DNA of 64,000 nucleotides from Brevibacterium sp. JSBI002 (GTDB lineage Bacteria; Actinomycetota; Actinomycetes; Actinomycetales; Brevibacteriaceae): positions 2,232,001 through 2,296,000 of the forward strand of contig NZ_CP110341.1 in NCBI RefSeq assembly GCF_026013965.1, read 5' to 3'. Positions within the stretch are counted from its first letter, which is position 1. Every line of letters starts with the position of its first letter. The position numbers and the translations under genes are program-made. The notes beneath the pieces were generated by a model that was not told the origin of the DNA, searched no databases, and saw only the letters and a list, made by a program, of their open reading frames with translations. Of this stretch, positions 1 to 9,447 are shown one piece after another.

Positions 1-293
1 AATTCGCGCACCGCCTCGAGGAGGCGGGTCTTGACGCTGGCGACGTCGGTGACCGTGGCGTTCGGGTAGTCCTCGAGCGCCGAGGCGATGACCCGTGCGG
101 CGACGTCGGGCGGAGTGGCCACGACGACGATGTCCGGGTGTTCGGGTGAACTGACCTGACCGGCACCGAGATCCGCGGCGAGCTGCTGTGCGGTCGGTGA
201 GGTGTCTTCGAGGGTCACCTGATGGCCCTTCGCGCTCAGCGCCAGCCCCAGGCTGGCACCGAGCAGGCCGGTGCCGATGATGTGGACTCTCAC
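1..293 (-). CDS. tyrA: Prephenate dehydrogenase, N-terminal part (runs off the window)
   Basis: Only the first 97 codons are in the window. The protein starts with a Rossmann dinucleotide-binding motif (IIGTGLLGASLGLAL, residues 4-18) followed by a stretch ending in VVVATPP, typical of NAD(P)-dependent prephenate dehydrogenases that convert prephenate to 4-hydroxyphenylpyruvate in tyrosine synthesis. The GTG start at 293 overlaps the TGA of the upstream pseudouridine synthase gene (GTGA, 290-293), so the two are probably translationally coupled. The catalytic domain is outside the window, so another 6-phosphogluconate-dehydrogenase-like enzyme cannot be fully excluded. Confidence 0.75.
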   Translation of the reverse strand, partial: MRVHIIGTGLLGASLGLALSAKGHQVTLEDTSPTAQQLAADLGAGQVSSPEHPDIVVVATPPDVAARVIASALEDYPNATVTDVASVKTRLLEAVRE

Positions 294-1150
294 AGACCGA
301 CGGCCTCGAACAGTGCGCCGACCTCATCGGAGCGCAGCGGGCGGATCTTGCCCTGCTTCTGCTCGTCGAGGACGATCGGTCCGAACTTCAGCCGCACGAG
401 GCGCTCCACCGGGTGGCCGATCTCGGCGAGCAGGCGGCGTACGACGCGGTTGCGGCCGGAATGGAGGGTGAGTTCGACGACGGACTTGCCCGGGGTCGAA
501 TCGACGAGCTTGAAGTCGTCGACCTTGACGAAGCCGTCTTCGAGGTCGATTCCCGCCTTGAGGATGGCACCGGCGTCCTTCGCCAGCTGCCCCTTGACCT
601 TTGCGAGGTAGGTCTTCGGGATCTCGTAGCGCGGATGGGCCAGGCGGTTGCTCAGCTCCCCGTCGTTGGTGAGCAGGATGATGCCCTCGGTCTCGGTGTC
701 GAGACGGCCGACGTGGAAGAGGCGCTCGGTGTTGCTGCGCACATAGTCGGCCAGGCAGGGGCGACCCTCGGGGTCGCTCATGGTCGACACGACTCCCGCG
801 GGCTTGTTGAGCACGAGGTAGACCTTCTTGGTCTGTGTCGAAATTCTCACTGTGTCCACGTACACAGATTGTGTTTCGGGGTCGATACGGGTGCCCAGTT
901 CGGTGACGATGGACCCGTCGACCTCGACACGGCCGTCGGCGATGAGCTGCTCACAGGCACGGCGCGATCCCAGACCCGCCTCGGCGAGCACCTTCTGCAG
1001 CCGCACACCCCCACTGACGTGGGCGTCTGATTTCTGACCGGCTCCCGAACCGCCCTTGTTGGAGGCCTGATTCGCCGTCGCTGCGCGCTGTTTTCGGCTG
1101 GGTCGGTTCTGGCGCCCGCCGGGGGCGCGGTGATCACGGTAGGGACTCAT
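290..1150 (-). CDS. rluB: rRNA large-subunit pseudouridine synthase RluB-type
   Basis: 286 aa. A basic, low-complexity N-terminal tail (about residues 1-48) precedes an S4 RNA-binding domain (RLQKVLAEAGLGSRRACEQLI, about 50-95). The RsuA/RluB/E/F catalytic domain follows, with the GRLDTETEG motif whose Asp is the family nucleophile. These enzymes isomerise a uridine in helix 89 of 23S rRNA; the site is inferred from the family. It follows scpB by 17 bp, as in many actinobacteria where scpA-scpB-rluB form one operon. The charged N-terminal extension is usual in actinobacterial members. Confidence 0.93.
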   Translation of the reverse strand: MSPYRDHRAPGGRQNRPSRKQRAATANQASNKGGSGAGQKSDAHVSGGVRLQKVLAEAGLGSRRACEQLIADGRVEVDGSIVTELGTRIDPETQSVYVDTVRISTQTKKVYLVLNKPAGVVSTMSDPEGRPCLADYVRSNTERLFHVGRLDTETEGIILLTNDGELSNRLAHPRYEIPKTYLAKVKGQLAKDAGAILKAGIDLEDGFVKVDDFKLVDSTPGKSVVELTLHSGRNRVVRRLLAEIGHPVERLVRLKFGPIVLDEQKQGKIRPLRSDEVGALFEAVGL

Positions 1151-1167
1151 ACTTCCATTCTCTCAAA

Positions 1168-1821
1168 TCAATCAGCGACTCGTGACATCTCGGCGGCCGA
1201 ATCGGAATCGTCGTCGAGATCGTCGTCGAGGGCGCCGTCGATTTCGGCGAGCACTTCGGTGTCCTGCGAGCCGAGTTCGGCGACGTCGGCGTCTTCGGGC
1301 AGGTAGGGGGCGATATCGGGCAGATCGTCGATCGCGTTCATGCCCATCGTGTCGAGGAACTGCGGCGTGGTGGCATAGAGCAGCGCCGAGGTGGACGCCT
1401 CCTTGCCGGCTTCGACGATGAGTCCGCGCAGCAGCAGGGTGCGGATGACGCCGTCGACGCTGACTCCGCGGATGGCTGCGATGCGGGGCCGGGAGATCGG
1501 CTGCCGGTAGGCGATGACTGCCAGAGTCTCGAGCGCGGCTTGGGAGAGCTTCGCACTCTGCCCGGCGGTGAGGAAGTCCTTGACGACTTCGTGGTAGTCG
1601 CCGCGGGAGAAGATGCGGAAGCCGCCGGCGACATGGCGGATCTCGAATCCGCGCTGCCGGTGGTGCTCGTCTCCGTCATAGTCGGCTTTCAGCGTCTGGA
1701 TGGCTTCCAGCACGGTGTCCTCATCGAGGCCGAGGGAACCGGCGAGGTCGGCGGCGGACACGGCCGAATCGGTGATCATGAGTACGGCTTCGATACCGGC
1801 GAGGATCTCATCGTCGATCAT
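1168..1821 (-). CDS. scpB: Segregation and condensation protein B
   Basis: 217 aa. Two winged-helix domains are expected, and the conserved stretch LSQAALETLAVIAYRQPISRPRIAAIRGV (about residues 95-123) is the ScpB signature. ScpB dimers bind the C-terminal part of ScpA and regulate the SMC condensin during chromosome segregation. The acidic C-terminal tail (residues about 180-217) is typical. The ATG at 1821 overlaps the scpA TGA (ATGA), giving coupled synthesis of the two partners. Confidence 0.95.
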   Translation of the reverse strand: MIDDEILAGIEAVLMITDSAVSAADLAGSLGLDEDTVLEAIQTLKADYDGDEHHRQRGFEIRHVAGGFRIFSRGDYHEVVKDFLTAGQSAKLSQAALETLAVIAYRQPISRPRIAAIRGVSVDGVIRTLLLRGLIVEAGKEASTSALLYATTPQFLDTMGMNAIDDLPDIAPYLPEDADVAELGSQDTEVLAEIDGALDDDLDDDSDSAAEMSRVAD

Positions 1822-2690
1822 GTTTGTTCCCCTTCTGCTTCGTCTCCGCTCCAGTCGCCCTCGGTGCGCAGGTCGACTCCGTCTTCGTTCATCTCGGTGC
1901 GGTGGATGAGCAGCCGTCCCAGAGGTTCGGGCTGGTCGAAGTCGCAGAGGCCGACCTTGAACAGTTCGAGCAGAGCGAGGAACCTCGCCACGACGACCAG
2001 GGTGTTCTCGGCTGTTTCGAGCAGATCCTGGAAGTCGACGTCTCCGGCGCGCAGCAGGGACAGGATGTGCCCGCGCTGCTCGGACACGCTCACGAGCGGC
2101 AGGTGGATATGGTCGACGGCCACGCTCGGCGGGGTGTGGTCGCGTTGGAGCACGGTGGCGAAGATGCCGGCTAGCTCACCGGGACCGATGTTCAGCTCCA
2201 GCGGCGGCAGCACATCTTGGAACTCCGGTTCGAGGTCGACATCGCGTGGGGCCCGGATCGACCCGGCGGCCATTGCTTCGGCGAGATACCCGGACACGGA
2301 CTTGTAGGCCTTGTACTGCAGCAGCCGGGCGAAGAGGAGATCGCGGGCCTCGAGCAGCTCGAGGTCGAGGACCTCTTCACCGTCTTCGTGCGGCAGCAGT
2401 CGCGCGGTCTTGAGGTCGAGCAGGGTCGCGGCGACGAGGAGGAACTGGGAGATCTCGGCGAGGTTCGCCTGATCCTTCAGCTCTGTGGTGTAGGCAATGA
2501 ATTCATCGGTCACCTCGGCCAGCGCGATCTCCGTGACGTCGAGGCGGCGCTTCGAGATCAGTCCGAGCAACAGGTCGAAAGGACCGGTGAAGTTGTCCAA
2601 CCGCACCTGGAAACCCTGCGCTGAGTCATTCTCGGAGGCCGTGTCATCGCCGGAAACGGCCTCGGTCGGATCAGACGCCGCTTCCTCCAA
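1818..2690 (-). CDS. scpA: Segregation and condensation protein A (kleisin)
   Basis: 290 aa. After an acidic N-terminus the family signature FTGPFDLLLGLISKRRLDVTEI appears at about residues 34-55, followed by the helical kleisin core (LLVAATLLDLKTARLLP). ScpA bridges the SMC heads with ScpB. The most plausible start in this frame is a TTG at 2690, because no ATG or GTG lies between the parA stop and the conserved domain. The start is therefore less certain than the gene. It lies 17 bp behind the parA-like gene and overlaps scpB by 4 bp. Confidence 0.93.
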   Translation of the reverse strand: MEEAASDPTEAVSGDDTASENDSAQGFQVRLDNFTGPFDLLLGLISKRRLDVTEIALAEVTDEFIAYTTELKDQANLAEISQFLLVAATLLDLKTARLLPHEDGEEVLDLELLEARDLLFARLLQYKAYKSVSGYLAEAMAAGSIRAPRDVDLEPEFQDVLPPLELNIGPGELAGIFATVLQRDHTPPSVAVDHIHLPLVSVSEQRGHILSLLRAGDVDFQDLLETAENTLVVVARFLALLELFKVGLCDFDQPEPLGRLLIHRTEMNEDGVDLRTEGDWSGDEAEGEQT

Positions 2691-2707
2691 GTCTGTTACG
2701 GAGTCGC

Positions 2708-3574
2708 TCAGGGTGCGCCTCCGCGGGCGATGAGCTCCCGGGCGAGTCGGCGGTAGGCTTCGGAGCCGGCGTGCTTCGGGGCGAAGCTCGTGATCGGTTC
2801 GGCGGCCACCGAGGCGTCGGGGAACTTCACGGTGCGGTTGATGACGGTCTCGAAGACCTTGTCGCCGAAGGCTTCGGTGACTCGCGACATGACTTCCTTC
2901 GAATGCAGGGTCCGCGAGTCGAACATCGTGGCGAGGATTCCGTCGACCTCGAGCGAGGGGTTGAGCCGGTCCTGGACCTTCTCGATGGTCTCGACGAGCA
3001 GGGCGACGCCGCGCAGGGCGAAGAACTCGGTCTCGAGCGGGATGACGACACCATGGGCGGCGGTCAGAGCGTTGACGGTGAGCAGTCCCAGCGAGGGCTG
3101 GCAGTCGATGAGGATGACATCGTATTCGTCGGCGACCTTCGACAGGGCACGGGCGAGCACCTGCTCGCGGGCGACCTCGCCGACGAGCTGGACTTCGGCG
3201 GCGGAGAGGTCGATATTGGCCGGCAGGATGTCGATGTTGTCGAATTCCGTTTCGACGATGACCTCGTGCGGGTCCAGTCGCGGGTTCATCAGCAGGTTGT
3301 AGATGCTGATGTCGAGCTCATAGGGGTTGAGTCCCAGCCCGACGGACAGTGCGCCCTGCGGGTCGAAGTCGACGAGCAGCATCTTGCGGCCGTAGGCGGC
3401 CAGAGCCGCACCGAGGTTGATCGACGAGGTCGTCTTGCCGACCCCGCCCTTCTGGTTGACCATCGCGATGATGCGGGCGGGTCCGTGTGAAGCCAGGGGT
3501 GCCGGCTCCGGGAAGTCCTGGGGCTCGTCTGCGGTCCGCTGCTGGGGGATCTCCAACGCCTCTTGCGTATTCAT
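2708..3574 (-). CDS. ParA/Soj-family chromosome-partitioning ATPase
   Basis: 288 aa from the ATG at 3574. That ATG is preceded by an AAAGGTGG ribosome-binding stretch and is the first start before the conserved domain; the frame stays open further upstream, but there it only shadows xerD. The deviant Walker A motif KGGVGKTTSS is at about residues 43-52, with VDFDPQGALS and the VILIDCQPSLGLLTVNAL switch II region following. This is the Soj-like ParA that sits with scpAB and xerD in actinobacteria (Rv1708 position), not the oriC-linked parAB pair. No parB is adjacent. It probably helps couple segregation to condensin loading, by inference from context. Confidence 0.9.
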   Translation of the reverse strand: MNTQEALEIPQQRTADEPQDFPEPAPLASHGPARIIAMVNQKGGVGKTTSSINLGAALAAYGRKMLLVDFDPQGALSVGLGLNPYELDISIYNLLMNPRLDPHEVIVETEFDNIDILPANIDLSAAEVQLVGEVAREQVLARALSKVADEYDVILIDCQPSLGLLTVNALTAAHGVVIPLETEFFALRGVALLVETIEKVQDRLNPSLEVDGILATMFDSRTLHSKEVMSRVTEAFGDKVFETVINRTVKFPDASVAAEPITSFAPKHAGSEAYRRLARELIARGGAP

Positions 3575-3612
3575 CTCTCGGATGGCCACCTTTCGTTGCT
3601 CTACGTCCAACC

Positions 3613-4563
3613 CTACCGCGCTCGGGGGTGCGAGGTCGCGTACACTTCCCGCAGTGTCTCCTCGGAGACTTTCGTATAGATCTGCGTCGTCGTCACCGAG
3701 GCATGGCCGAGCAGCTCCTGGACGACGCGGATGTCCGCACCGCCTTCGAGCAGATGCGTGGCGAACGAGTGTCGGAACGTATGTGGAGACACCTCGGCGT
3801 CGATCTTCGCGGCCTCTCCTGCATCCTTGACGATCTGCCATGCCGAGACTCGGGAGAGCCGGGTTCCGCGTGCGTTGAGGAACAGCGCCCCGGCCGCAGC
3901 CGAGGATCTCGCCTTCGCCGCCATCGACGGGCGCACCCGTGACACCCACGCTCCCAGGGCTCGGGCGGCGTGGGATCCGAAGGGCACGATCCTCTCCTTC
4001 CCGCCCTTGCCGTAGAGCCGGACGAGTCCGGAGTCGAGGTCGACATCGTCGAGATCGACTCCCACGGCCTCGGAGATGCGGGCTCCCGTGGCGTAGAGGA
4101 GTTCGAGCAGGGCCGCGGCTCGGATCTGCACGGGTTCCTCGCCGTCGGTGGTGGCGATCATCGATTCGATCTCGTCGAGGGCCAGTGCTTTGGGCAGCCG
4201 CAGCCCTTCCTGCGGTGGGCTGACCTCGGAGGCCGGGTCCGTGGGCGCGAGGTTCTCCCCCAGCGCGAACGTGTGGAATCGTCGCACCGCGACGAGCGCG
4301 CGTGCCCGACTCCGCGGTGCCAGCCCAGAATCGAGCAGGTGCAGCGCAAAGCTCTCCACCTTCTGCCGATCGATCTCGCCGAGGCGGCTCACCCCGTCCT
4401 CGGTCAGCCAGGTTCCGTATCGGGCGAGGTCACGAGCATAGGCGTCGATCGAGTTCATCGACAGTCCGCGTTCGAACCGCAGGGAGGCGAGATAGGACTC
4501 GAAGGCGCGCCGCAGGTCCTCAGGGCTGTCCTCCGGCAGAAGTTCGGCACCGTGCCGAGCCAC
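3613..4563 (-). CDS. xerD: Site-specific tyrosine recombinase XerD
   Basis: 316 aa. An N-terminal SAM-like core-binding domain (FESYLASLRFERGLS...) is followed by the catalytic domain with the tyrosine-recombinase residues: Arg in YATGARISEAVG, the HTFRHSFATHLLEGG box, and the Tyr nucleophile in TTTQIYTKVS near the C-terminus. Its function is resolution of chromosome dimers at dif together with XerC. The GTG start at 4563 lies 6 bp after the Nudix stop. The chromosomal context (pyrG-nudix-xerD-parA-scpAB) supports a housekeeping recombinase rather than a phage integrase. Confidence 0.95.
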   Translation of the reverse strand: MARHGAELLPEDSPEDLRRAFESYLASLRFERGLSMNSIDAYARDLARYGTWLTEDGVSRLGEIDRQKVESFALHLLDSGLAPRSRARALVAVRRFHTFALGENLAPTDPASEVSPPQEGLRLPKALALDEIESMIATTDGEEPVQIRAAALLELLYATGARISEAVGVDLDDVDLDSGLVRLYGKGGKERIVPFGSHAARALGAWVSRVRPSMAAKARSSAAAGALFLNARGTRLSRVSAWQIVKDAGEAAKIDAEVSPHTFRHSFATHLLEGGADIRVVQELLGHASVTTTQIYTKVSEETLREVYATSHPRAR

Positions 4564-4569
4564 AGGTTC

Positions 4570-5274
4570 TCAGTCCTCGCTCGAATCGGTCGTCTCGACC
4601 TGTGCGCCACGGCCGAATTCGGGGCGGCCGTCGACGAGCCGTCTCGGCGCATCGACGGGACGGAACTCCACCGGTGCTCCCGACGCTTCGGCGCGCAGCA
4701 CCCGGTCGACCTGGAAGATCGCGAGCTGGGCGATCGCGTTGGTGATCCGTCCATCGGCCACGGCGTCAAGTGCGTCGTCGATGCCGACCCAGGCGTAGCG
4801 GAATCCTGCCTCTTCTTCGCCGCGTTCGTGACGGTCGGCTTCGGGAACAGAGGCCAGCCCGCGGGCCAGGTAGAGACGCATCGTCTCCGAGCTGCCGCCC
4901 GGTGTCAGACAGGAGTCGCTGAGGACGTCCCAACGATCGGCCGTGAGGTCGGCCTCCTCGACGAGTTCTCGCTTCGCCGCCTCGAGCGGGTCCTCTCCGG
5001 GGACGTCGAGCAGACCGGCCGGGACCTCCCACAGCCTGGCCCGGACGGGATGCCGGTACTGCTGCGCCAGGAGGATCCGCTGCTGATCATCGACGACGGC
5101 GACGCCGACGGCACCGGTGTGCGCCATGAGATCGCGGACGAGCCCGGACGCCTCGGGCAGGTCGAAGGTCTCCCTGCGGATGTCCCACACCGCGCCTTCG
5201 TAGACGACCTCGGAGTGGGTGATCGGCGGGATCACGGGATCGTCCTGCAGGATCTCATCGTGCTGAGTGCTCAT
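4570..5274 (-). CDS. Nudix hydrolase, ADP-ribose pyrophosphatase type
   Basis: 234 aa from the ATG at 5274, which has a good GGGAGG ribosome-binding site 7 bp upstream; an in-frame extension to 5340 has none. The Nudix box appears as GLLDVPGEDPLEAAKRELVEEADL (about residues 96-119). The usual final Gly is replaced by Asp, and there is one extra residue between the leading Gly and GE, both common in actinobacterial members of this group. These enzymes hydrolyse ADP-ribose and related nucleoside diphosphate sugars. It is directly downstream of pyrG, as in Mycobacterium (Rv1700). The exact substrate is inferred. Confidence 0.88.
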   Translation of the reverse strand: MSTQHDEILQDDPVIPPITHSEVVYEGAVWDIRRETFDLPEASGLVRDLMAHTGAVGVAVVDDQQRILLAQQYRHPVRARLWEVPAGLLDVPGEDPLEAAKRELVEEADLTADRWDVLSDSCLTPGGSSETMRLYLARGLASVPEADRHERGEEEAGFRYAWVGIDDALDAVADGRITNAIAQLAIFQVDRVLRAEASGAPVEFRPVDAPRRLVDGRPEFGRGAQVETTDSSED

Positions 5275-5362
5275 CGGCTGCCTCCCGAAACTCGACGGTG
5301 GTGGAACGGCGAATGCCGCCGGCGCTCTGGCCGACGGCATTCGCTGTGAAGATGGACAACGG

Positions 5363-7054
5363 TCACTGACGCTCGAGCGCGGCGGCGACCAGACCCGCGA
5401 ACAGCGGATGCGGTGAGGTCGGACGCGACTTCAGCTCGGGGTGCGCCTGAGTGGAGACGTAGAACGGGTGCGTCTCGTGCGGAAGCTCGACGAATTCGAC
5501 GAGCTCACCGTTCGGTGAGGTTCCGGAGAACTCGAGCCCCGCCTCGGCGAGCTGATCCCGGTAGGTGTTGTTGACCTCGTAGCGGTGACGGTGACGCTCA
5601 CTGATCGTCGTGTCGCCGTACACGCCGGCCACGACGCTGCCTTCGGTGAGCTTGGCCTCGTAGGTGCCCAGGCGCATGGTGCCGCCCAGGTCGCCTTCGC
5701 CCTCGACGATCGAAAGCTGCTCGGCCATGGTCGCGATGACCGGAACCGTGGTCTCGGGGTCGAATTCGGACGACGAAGCCGCCTCGATGCCGGCGACGTT
5801 GCGTGCGTACTCGATGACCATGCACTGCAGACCCAGGCACAGGCCGAGGGTCGGAATGCCGTTGGTGCGGGTGTATTCGAGTGCGCCGAGCTTGCCTTCG
5901 ATGCCGCGGATGCCGAAGCCGCCGGGCACGCAGATCGCGTCGAGTCCGGACAGTGCCGACGCGGCGCCGGCTTCGGTGGAGCAGTCATCGGACTGGATCC
6001 ACTTGATCTTGACCTTCGCGTCGTTGGCGAAGCCGCCGTGGCGCAGTGCCTCGGTGACGGAGAGGTAGGCGTCGGGCAGGTCGATGTACTTGCCGACGAT
6101 GCCGATGGTGACTTCCCGGGACGGGTTGTGCACGCGTTCGAGTACCCAGTCCCACTTCGTCCAGTCGACGTCACGGAAGGGCAGGTTGAGGTTGCGGATG
6201 ACGAACACGTCGAGGCCGCCGTCGTGGAGGACCTTCGGGATGTCGTAGATGCTCGGGGCGTCGACGCAGGACACGACGGCTTCGGTCTCGACGTCGCAGG
6301 CACCGGCGATCTTCGCGCGGATCGAATCCGGCAGCTCACGGTCGGAGCGCAGCACGATCGCATCGGGCTGGATGCCGATGGAGCGCAGGGTGGCCACCGA
6401 GTGCTGGGTCGGCTTCGTCTTCAGCTCTCCGGAGGGCCCGAGGTAGGGCACGAGGGAGACGTGGATGAAGAACACGTTGTCCCGGCCGATGTCGTGACGG
6501 ACCTGGCGGGCCGCCTCGAGGAAGGGCTGGGATTCGATATCGCCGACGGTGCCGCCGATCTCGGTGATGATGACATCGGGGCGGTCCGCCTCGGGGCGTT
6601 CGGCCTGGGCACGCATGCGCGCCTTGATCTCATCGGTGATGTGGGGGATGACCTGGACGGTGTCGCCGAGGTACGCACCGCGGCGTTCCTTCGCGATCAC
6701 CGAGGAGTAGATCTGTCCGGTGGTCACATTCGCGGCGCCGTCGAGGTCGTTGTCGAGGAAGCGCTCGTAGTGGCCGATGTCGAGGTCGGTCTCGGCGCCA
6801 TCCTCGGTGACGAAGACTTCACCGTGCTGGAAGGGGTTCATCGTGCCGGGATCCACGTTGAGGTAGGGATCCAGCTTCTGCATGGCCACGGTGAGGCCGC
6901 GCTGAGTGAGCAGATGGCCGAGGCTCGATGCCGTCAGACCCTTGCCCAACGAGGAGGCGACGCCTCCCGTGACGAAGATGTGCTTTGCCGTATGTGTGCC
7001 GCCTGGGCCAGTTCGATTCACCACGGGATTTGATTCTATCAAAGTCCGGCTCAC
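5363..7054 (-). CDS. pyrG: CTP synthase
   Basis: 563 aa, full family length. The N-terminal synthetase domain begins with [23 protein letters not shown], the P-loop-like pyrG signature. The C-terminal class I glutamine amidotransferase domain carries the nucleophile Cys in [16 protein letters not shown] and a catalytic His/Glu near the C-terminus ([10 protein letters not shown]). It converts UTP to CTP using glutamine and ATP. The GTG start at 7054 overlaps the upstream glycosyltransferase stop (GTGA). It is expected to be regulated allosterically by GTP and CTP; no attenuator is visible. Confidence 0.97.
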   Translation of the reverse strand: MSRTLIESNPVVNRTGPGGTHTAKHIFVTGGVASSLGKGLTASSLGHLLTQRGLTVAMQKLDPYLNVDPGTMNPFQHGEVFVTEDGAETDLDIGHYERFLDNDLDGAANVTTGQIYSSVIAKERRGAYLGDTVQVIPHITDEIKARMRAQAERPEADRPDVIITEIGGTVGDIESQPFLEAARQVRHDIGRDNVFFIHVSLVPYLGPSGELKTKPTQHSVATLRSIGIQPDAIVLRSDRELPDSIRAKIAGACDVETEAVVSCVDAPSIYDIPKVLHDGGLDVFVIRNLNLPFRDVDWTKWDWVLERVHNPSREVTIGIVGKYIDLPDAYLSVTEALRHGGFANDAKVKIKWIQSDDCSTEAGAASALSGLDAICVPGGFGIRGIEGKLGALEYTRTNGIPTLGLCLGLQCMVIEYARNVAGIEAASSSEFDPETTVPVIATMAEQLSIVEGEGDLGGTMRLGTYEAKLTEGSVVAGVYGDTTISERHRHRYEVNNTYRDQLAEAGLEFSGTSPNGELVEFVELPHETHPFYVSTQAHPELKSRPTSPHPLFAGLVAAALERQ

Positions 7055-8187
7055 GAATCCGAGACGGCGTCGACCTCGGCGTACAGATCGAGCAGCGTCT
7101 CGGAGATCGCCGCACCATTGCTCACGTCGATGACCCGCTTCTTTGCTGCCACAGCGGAGGTTCCGCGTCCGGCCGGGTCGTCGAGAAGATGATTGATCTC
7201 ACGCAGCAGCGCCTCCGTGTCGTCGGCGGGAACGGCCTTCGCGGCCTCTCCCCAGATGCCGGCGCGGCGTTCGCTGCCGATGAAGACCGCGGGCTTCGAC
7301 AGCTGCATGAGGTCTTCGTGGGACAGTCCCGTCATCGTCTCGCTGGCGATGACGACATCCGAGGCGGCCGCGACATCGACGAGGTCTCCGGCGGGTGCCA
7401 CGAGGACGCCGCGGTCGGCGAATTCGCGGGAGATCGTCGAACGGTCCTTGCCGGTGCCGGTGAGGACGAAGACGACCTTGCGGTCACGGCGACGCTGGTT
7501 GATCTGGTCGGCGGCGTCGAGGACCGTCGCCAGGGCGGTGTGGTCACGCAGCGCGATGGGGCTGGCGACCATCCAGGTGCCTTCGGACAGGCCGAGTTCG
7601 CGACGGACCTCGGCGCGCGGGGTGCGCACTGTGAGGTCGACGTCGATGTCCGGGTGAACGAGTTCGGCGCGTTCGACGACCGGGACGCGGCCGCCGTAGT
7701 AGTCGACGACGGGTTCGGTCGTGCCGAGCACCGCGGTGGCCGTGCGACCGACGATCTCGGCTCCGGTCTTCTCGATGACGTTCGCGGAGTCGAAGGATTC
7801 GATGGTGGCGACGACCTTCGGGTGCAGGCGGGCGGGCAGACCGGTGAAGGCCAGTCCCGCGAGCGTCGCCGCATGCAGTCCGTGCGCGTGGACGATGTCC
7901 ACGTGCTGGTAGTACTTGTGAAGAGTGAAGGCGGTGTTGGGGTCGGCCATCGAGAAGCGTCTGCGTGCTGCGAGTTCGATCTCGCGGAATTCGCCGGCCA
8001 GTTCCTCAGGGACTCCGAAGGTGCCCAGCAGTGACCGGTGCGCGGCGACGGCGACCTTGAAACCGGCCCGGAGGTGACCGAGCACGGCGAGCTTCGCCAC
8101 TTCGACGACGGGACCGGTGGTATCGGCGAGCACGTGCAGAATCCTCGTGTCTGCGCTCAGTGGGTTGACCTCGCCGGATTCGCTCAT
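7051..8187 (-). CDS. Glycosyltransferase, family 4 (GT-B fold)
   Basis: 378 aa. An N-terminal Rossmann half ([28 protein letters not shown]) and the [18 protein letters not shown] stretch, typical of GT4 acceptor domains, are followed by a donor-binding C-terminal half ([40 protein letters not shown]). The donor-loop EX7E motif is only partly conserved, so donor sugar and acceptor cannot be named. It sits between a second GT4-type gene and pyrG in the MurJ block, which suggests a role in cell-wall or exopolysaccharide assembly. That role is inference from context. Confidence 0.75.
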   Translation of the reverse strand: MSESGEVNPLSADTRILHVLADTTGPVVEVAKLAVLGHLRAGFKVAVAAHRSLLGTFGVPEELAGEFREIELAARRRFSMADPNTAFTLHKYYQHVDIVHAHGLHAATLAGLAFTGLPARLHPKVVATIESFDSANVIEKTGAEIVGRTATAVLGTTEPVVDYYGGRVPVVERAELVHPDIDVDLTVRTPRAEVRRELGLSEGTWMVASPIALRDHTALATVLDAADQINQRRRDRKVVFVLTGTGKDRSTISREFADRGVLVAPAGDLVDVAAASDVVIASETMTGLSHEDLMQLSKPAVFIGSERRAGIWGEAAKAVPADDTEALLREINHLLDDPAGRGTSAVAAKKRVIDVSNGAAISETLLDLYAEVDAVSDS

Positions 8188-8220
8188 TTCCTCATCCTCT
8201 TCTTTCGTTCGACGCTGGTT

Positions 8221-9447
8221 CTAGCCTACCTGGGCAGGCACGAGATCCGTGTAAAGACCTGCGAGTTCTTCGGCAACTTCCCTCTCATCGGGAAGCTCCG
8301 CTCCGCGCGCCAGGGCCCTGGCACCGAGTTCAGCGCGGCGGGCCGGATCGACGGCGAGTTCGGCCACGGCTGCGGCGAAGGCGGCATCGTCGTCATGGTC
8401 GATCAGCATCCCCGCGTCGCCGACGAGTTCGGCGCTGCCGCCGGTGGCGGTGGCCACGATCGCCTTGCCGGTCATGAGCGCCTCCTGGAGTACGAGCGCC
8501 CGAGCCTCCCACACGCTGGTGAGTGCGTAGATGTCCGCAGCCGCTGCGAGTTCGGCGATGTCATCGCGGGGTCCGAGGAAATGCAGGGCCGGAATCGCCG
8601 AGGCGGCTGCGGCGTCGTCGTACTGAGCGCGGACATCGGCGAGCACCTCCTCGTCGGCGGCTCCGGCGATGAGGGCGACGATCTCGCCGTGTTTGTCTGT
8701 TCGGCTCTGTCGGTTCTCCTCGCCGAGGCGGGTTGAGGAGGCGCGGCTCTGGGGCGAGTCCGTCGTGGCGGGTCGGTCCTCGCCGAGACGGGCGAGTGCG
8801 CGCACGAGCATCGGGTAGTTCTTCTGTTTGGCGACGCGGCCGACGGCCAGCACGATGAGCGCCCCGGGATGGAAGTCGAACTCCTCGGCCAGCGCCGCTC
8901 GGGTGGCGGCGGCCGCCTCGGCGGATATGGTCGTCACCTCCGGTGCGGCGGCCGGGAGGAACCGGGCGTTCTGCGCACCGAGTTCGCGGGCGCGATCGAC
9001 GAGGTCGGTGTTGGCACCGAGGACGAGGTCGGATCCGCGGGCGAGCATCGTCTCGACTCGGGTTTCGACCCGACCACGCAGTCCCTGTCCGCTGGCCTGG
9101 TTGTGGAGGCTGAGGACGAACTTCGGTCGGATCTTCAGCGTGCGCAGGGTCAACAGAGTGATGAGACCGGCGCGGAAACCGTGGGCATGGACGATCTGCG
9201 GGGCGAAGCTGCGCAGCAGTATGCGCTGCCGGCGGACAAGAGCGGCGTCGGAGACGCCGATTCCGGTGCCGAGTTCGAGGACGCCGAACCGGACTCCGGG
9301 CAGCAGCGAGAAGCCGAAGTGTTCGTCGGTGGCGGCCGGTCCGATGACGCCGATCTCATGTCCGGCGGCGGCGAGGTCACGGGCGAGTGCATGCACATGG
9401 GTGCCGACTCCCCCGGTCGAGGTGCCGATGGTGAAGACGATTCTCAT
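8221..9447 (-). CDS. Glycosyltransferase, family 4/group 1
   Basis: 408 aa from the ATG at 9447, which overlaps the murJ stop (ATGA). The N-terminus MRIVFTIGTSTGGVGTHVHALARDLAAAGHE and IVHAHGFRAGL are typical GT4 acceptor-domain features. The C-terminal donor domain has DIYALTSVWEARALVLQEALMTGKAIVATATGGSAELVGDAG, the standard S-x-x-E-x-x-x-x-x-x-x-E arrangement. At about residues 226-250 it carries a charged, low-complexity insertion rich in Arg, Ser and Glu, containing the GC-rich motif CGCCGAGGCGG, which is not part of the fold. Substrate unknown. Confidence 0.8.
   Translation of the reverse strand: MRIVFTIGTSTGGVGTHVHALARDLAAAGHEIGVIGPAATDEHFGFSLLPGVRFGVLELGTGIGVSDAALVRRQRILLRSFAPQIVHAHGFRAGLITLLTLRTLKIRPKFVLSLHNQASGQGLRGRVETRVETMLARGSDLVLGANTDLVDRARELGAQNARFLPAAAPEVTTISAEAAAATRAALAEEFDFHPGALIVLAVGRVAKQKNYPMLVRALARLGEDRPATTDSPQSRASSTRLGEENRQSRTDKHGEIVALIAGAADEEVLADVRAQYDDAAAASAIPALHFLGPRDDIAELAAAADIYALTSVWEARALVLQEALMTGKAIVATATGGSAELVGDAGMLIDHDDDAAFAAAVAELAVDPARRAELGARALARGAELPDEREVAEELAGLYTDLVPAQVG

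Noticed and set aside
3575..3949. N-terminal extension of the ParA-like protein
   Set aside because: The extra 125 codons overlap xerD in another frame; the ATG at 3574 has a better ribosome-binding site and fits the family.
3613..4563. Phage integrase marking a mobile island
   Set aside because: Sequence and neighbours fit chromosomal XerD; no tRNA or attachment repeat is present.
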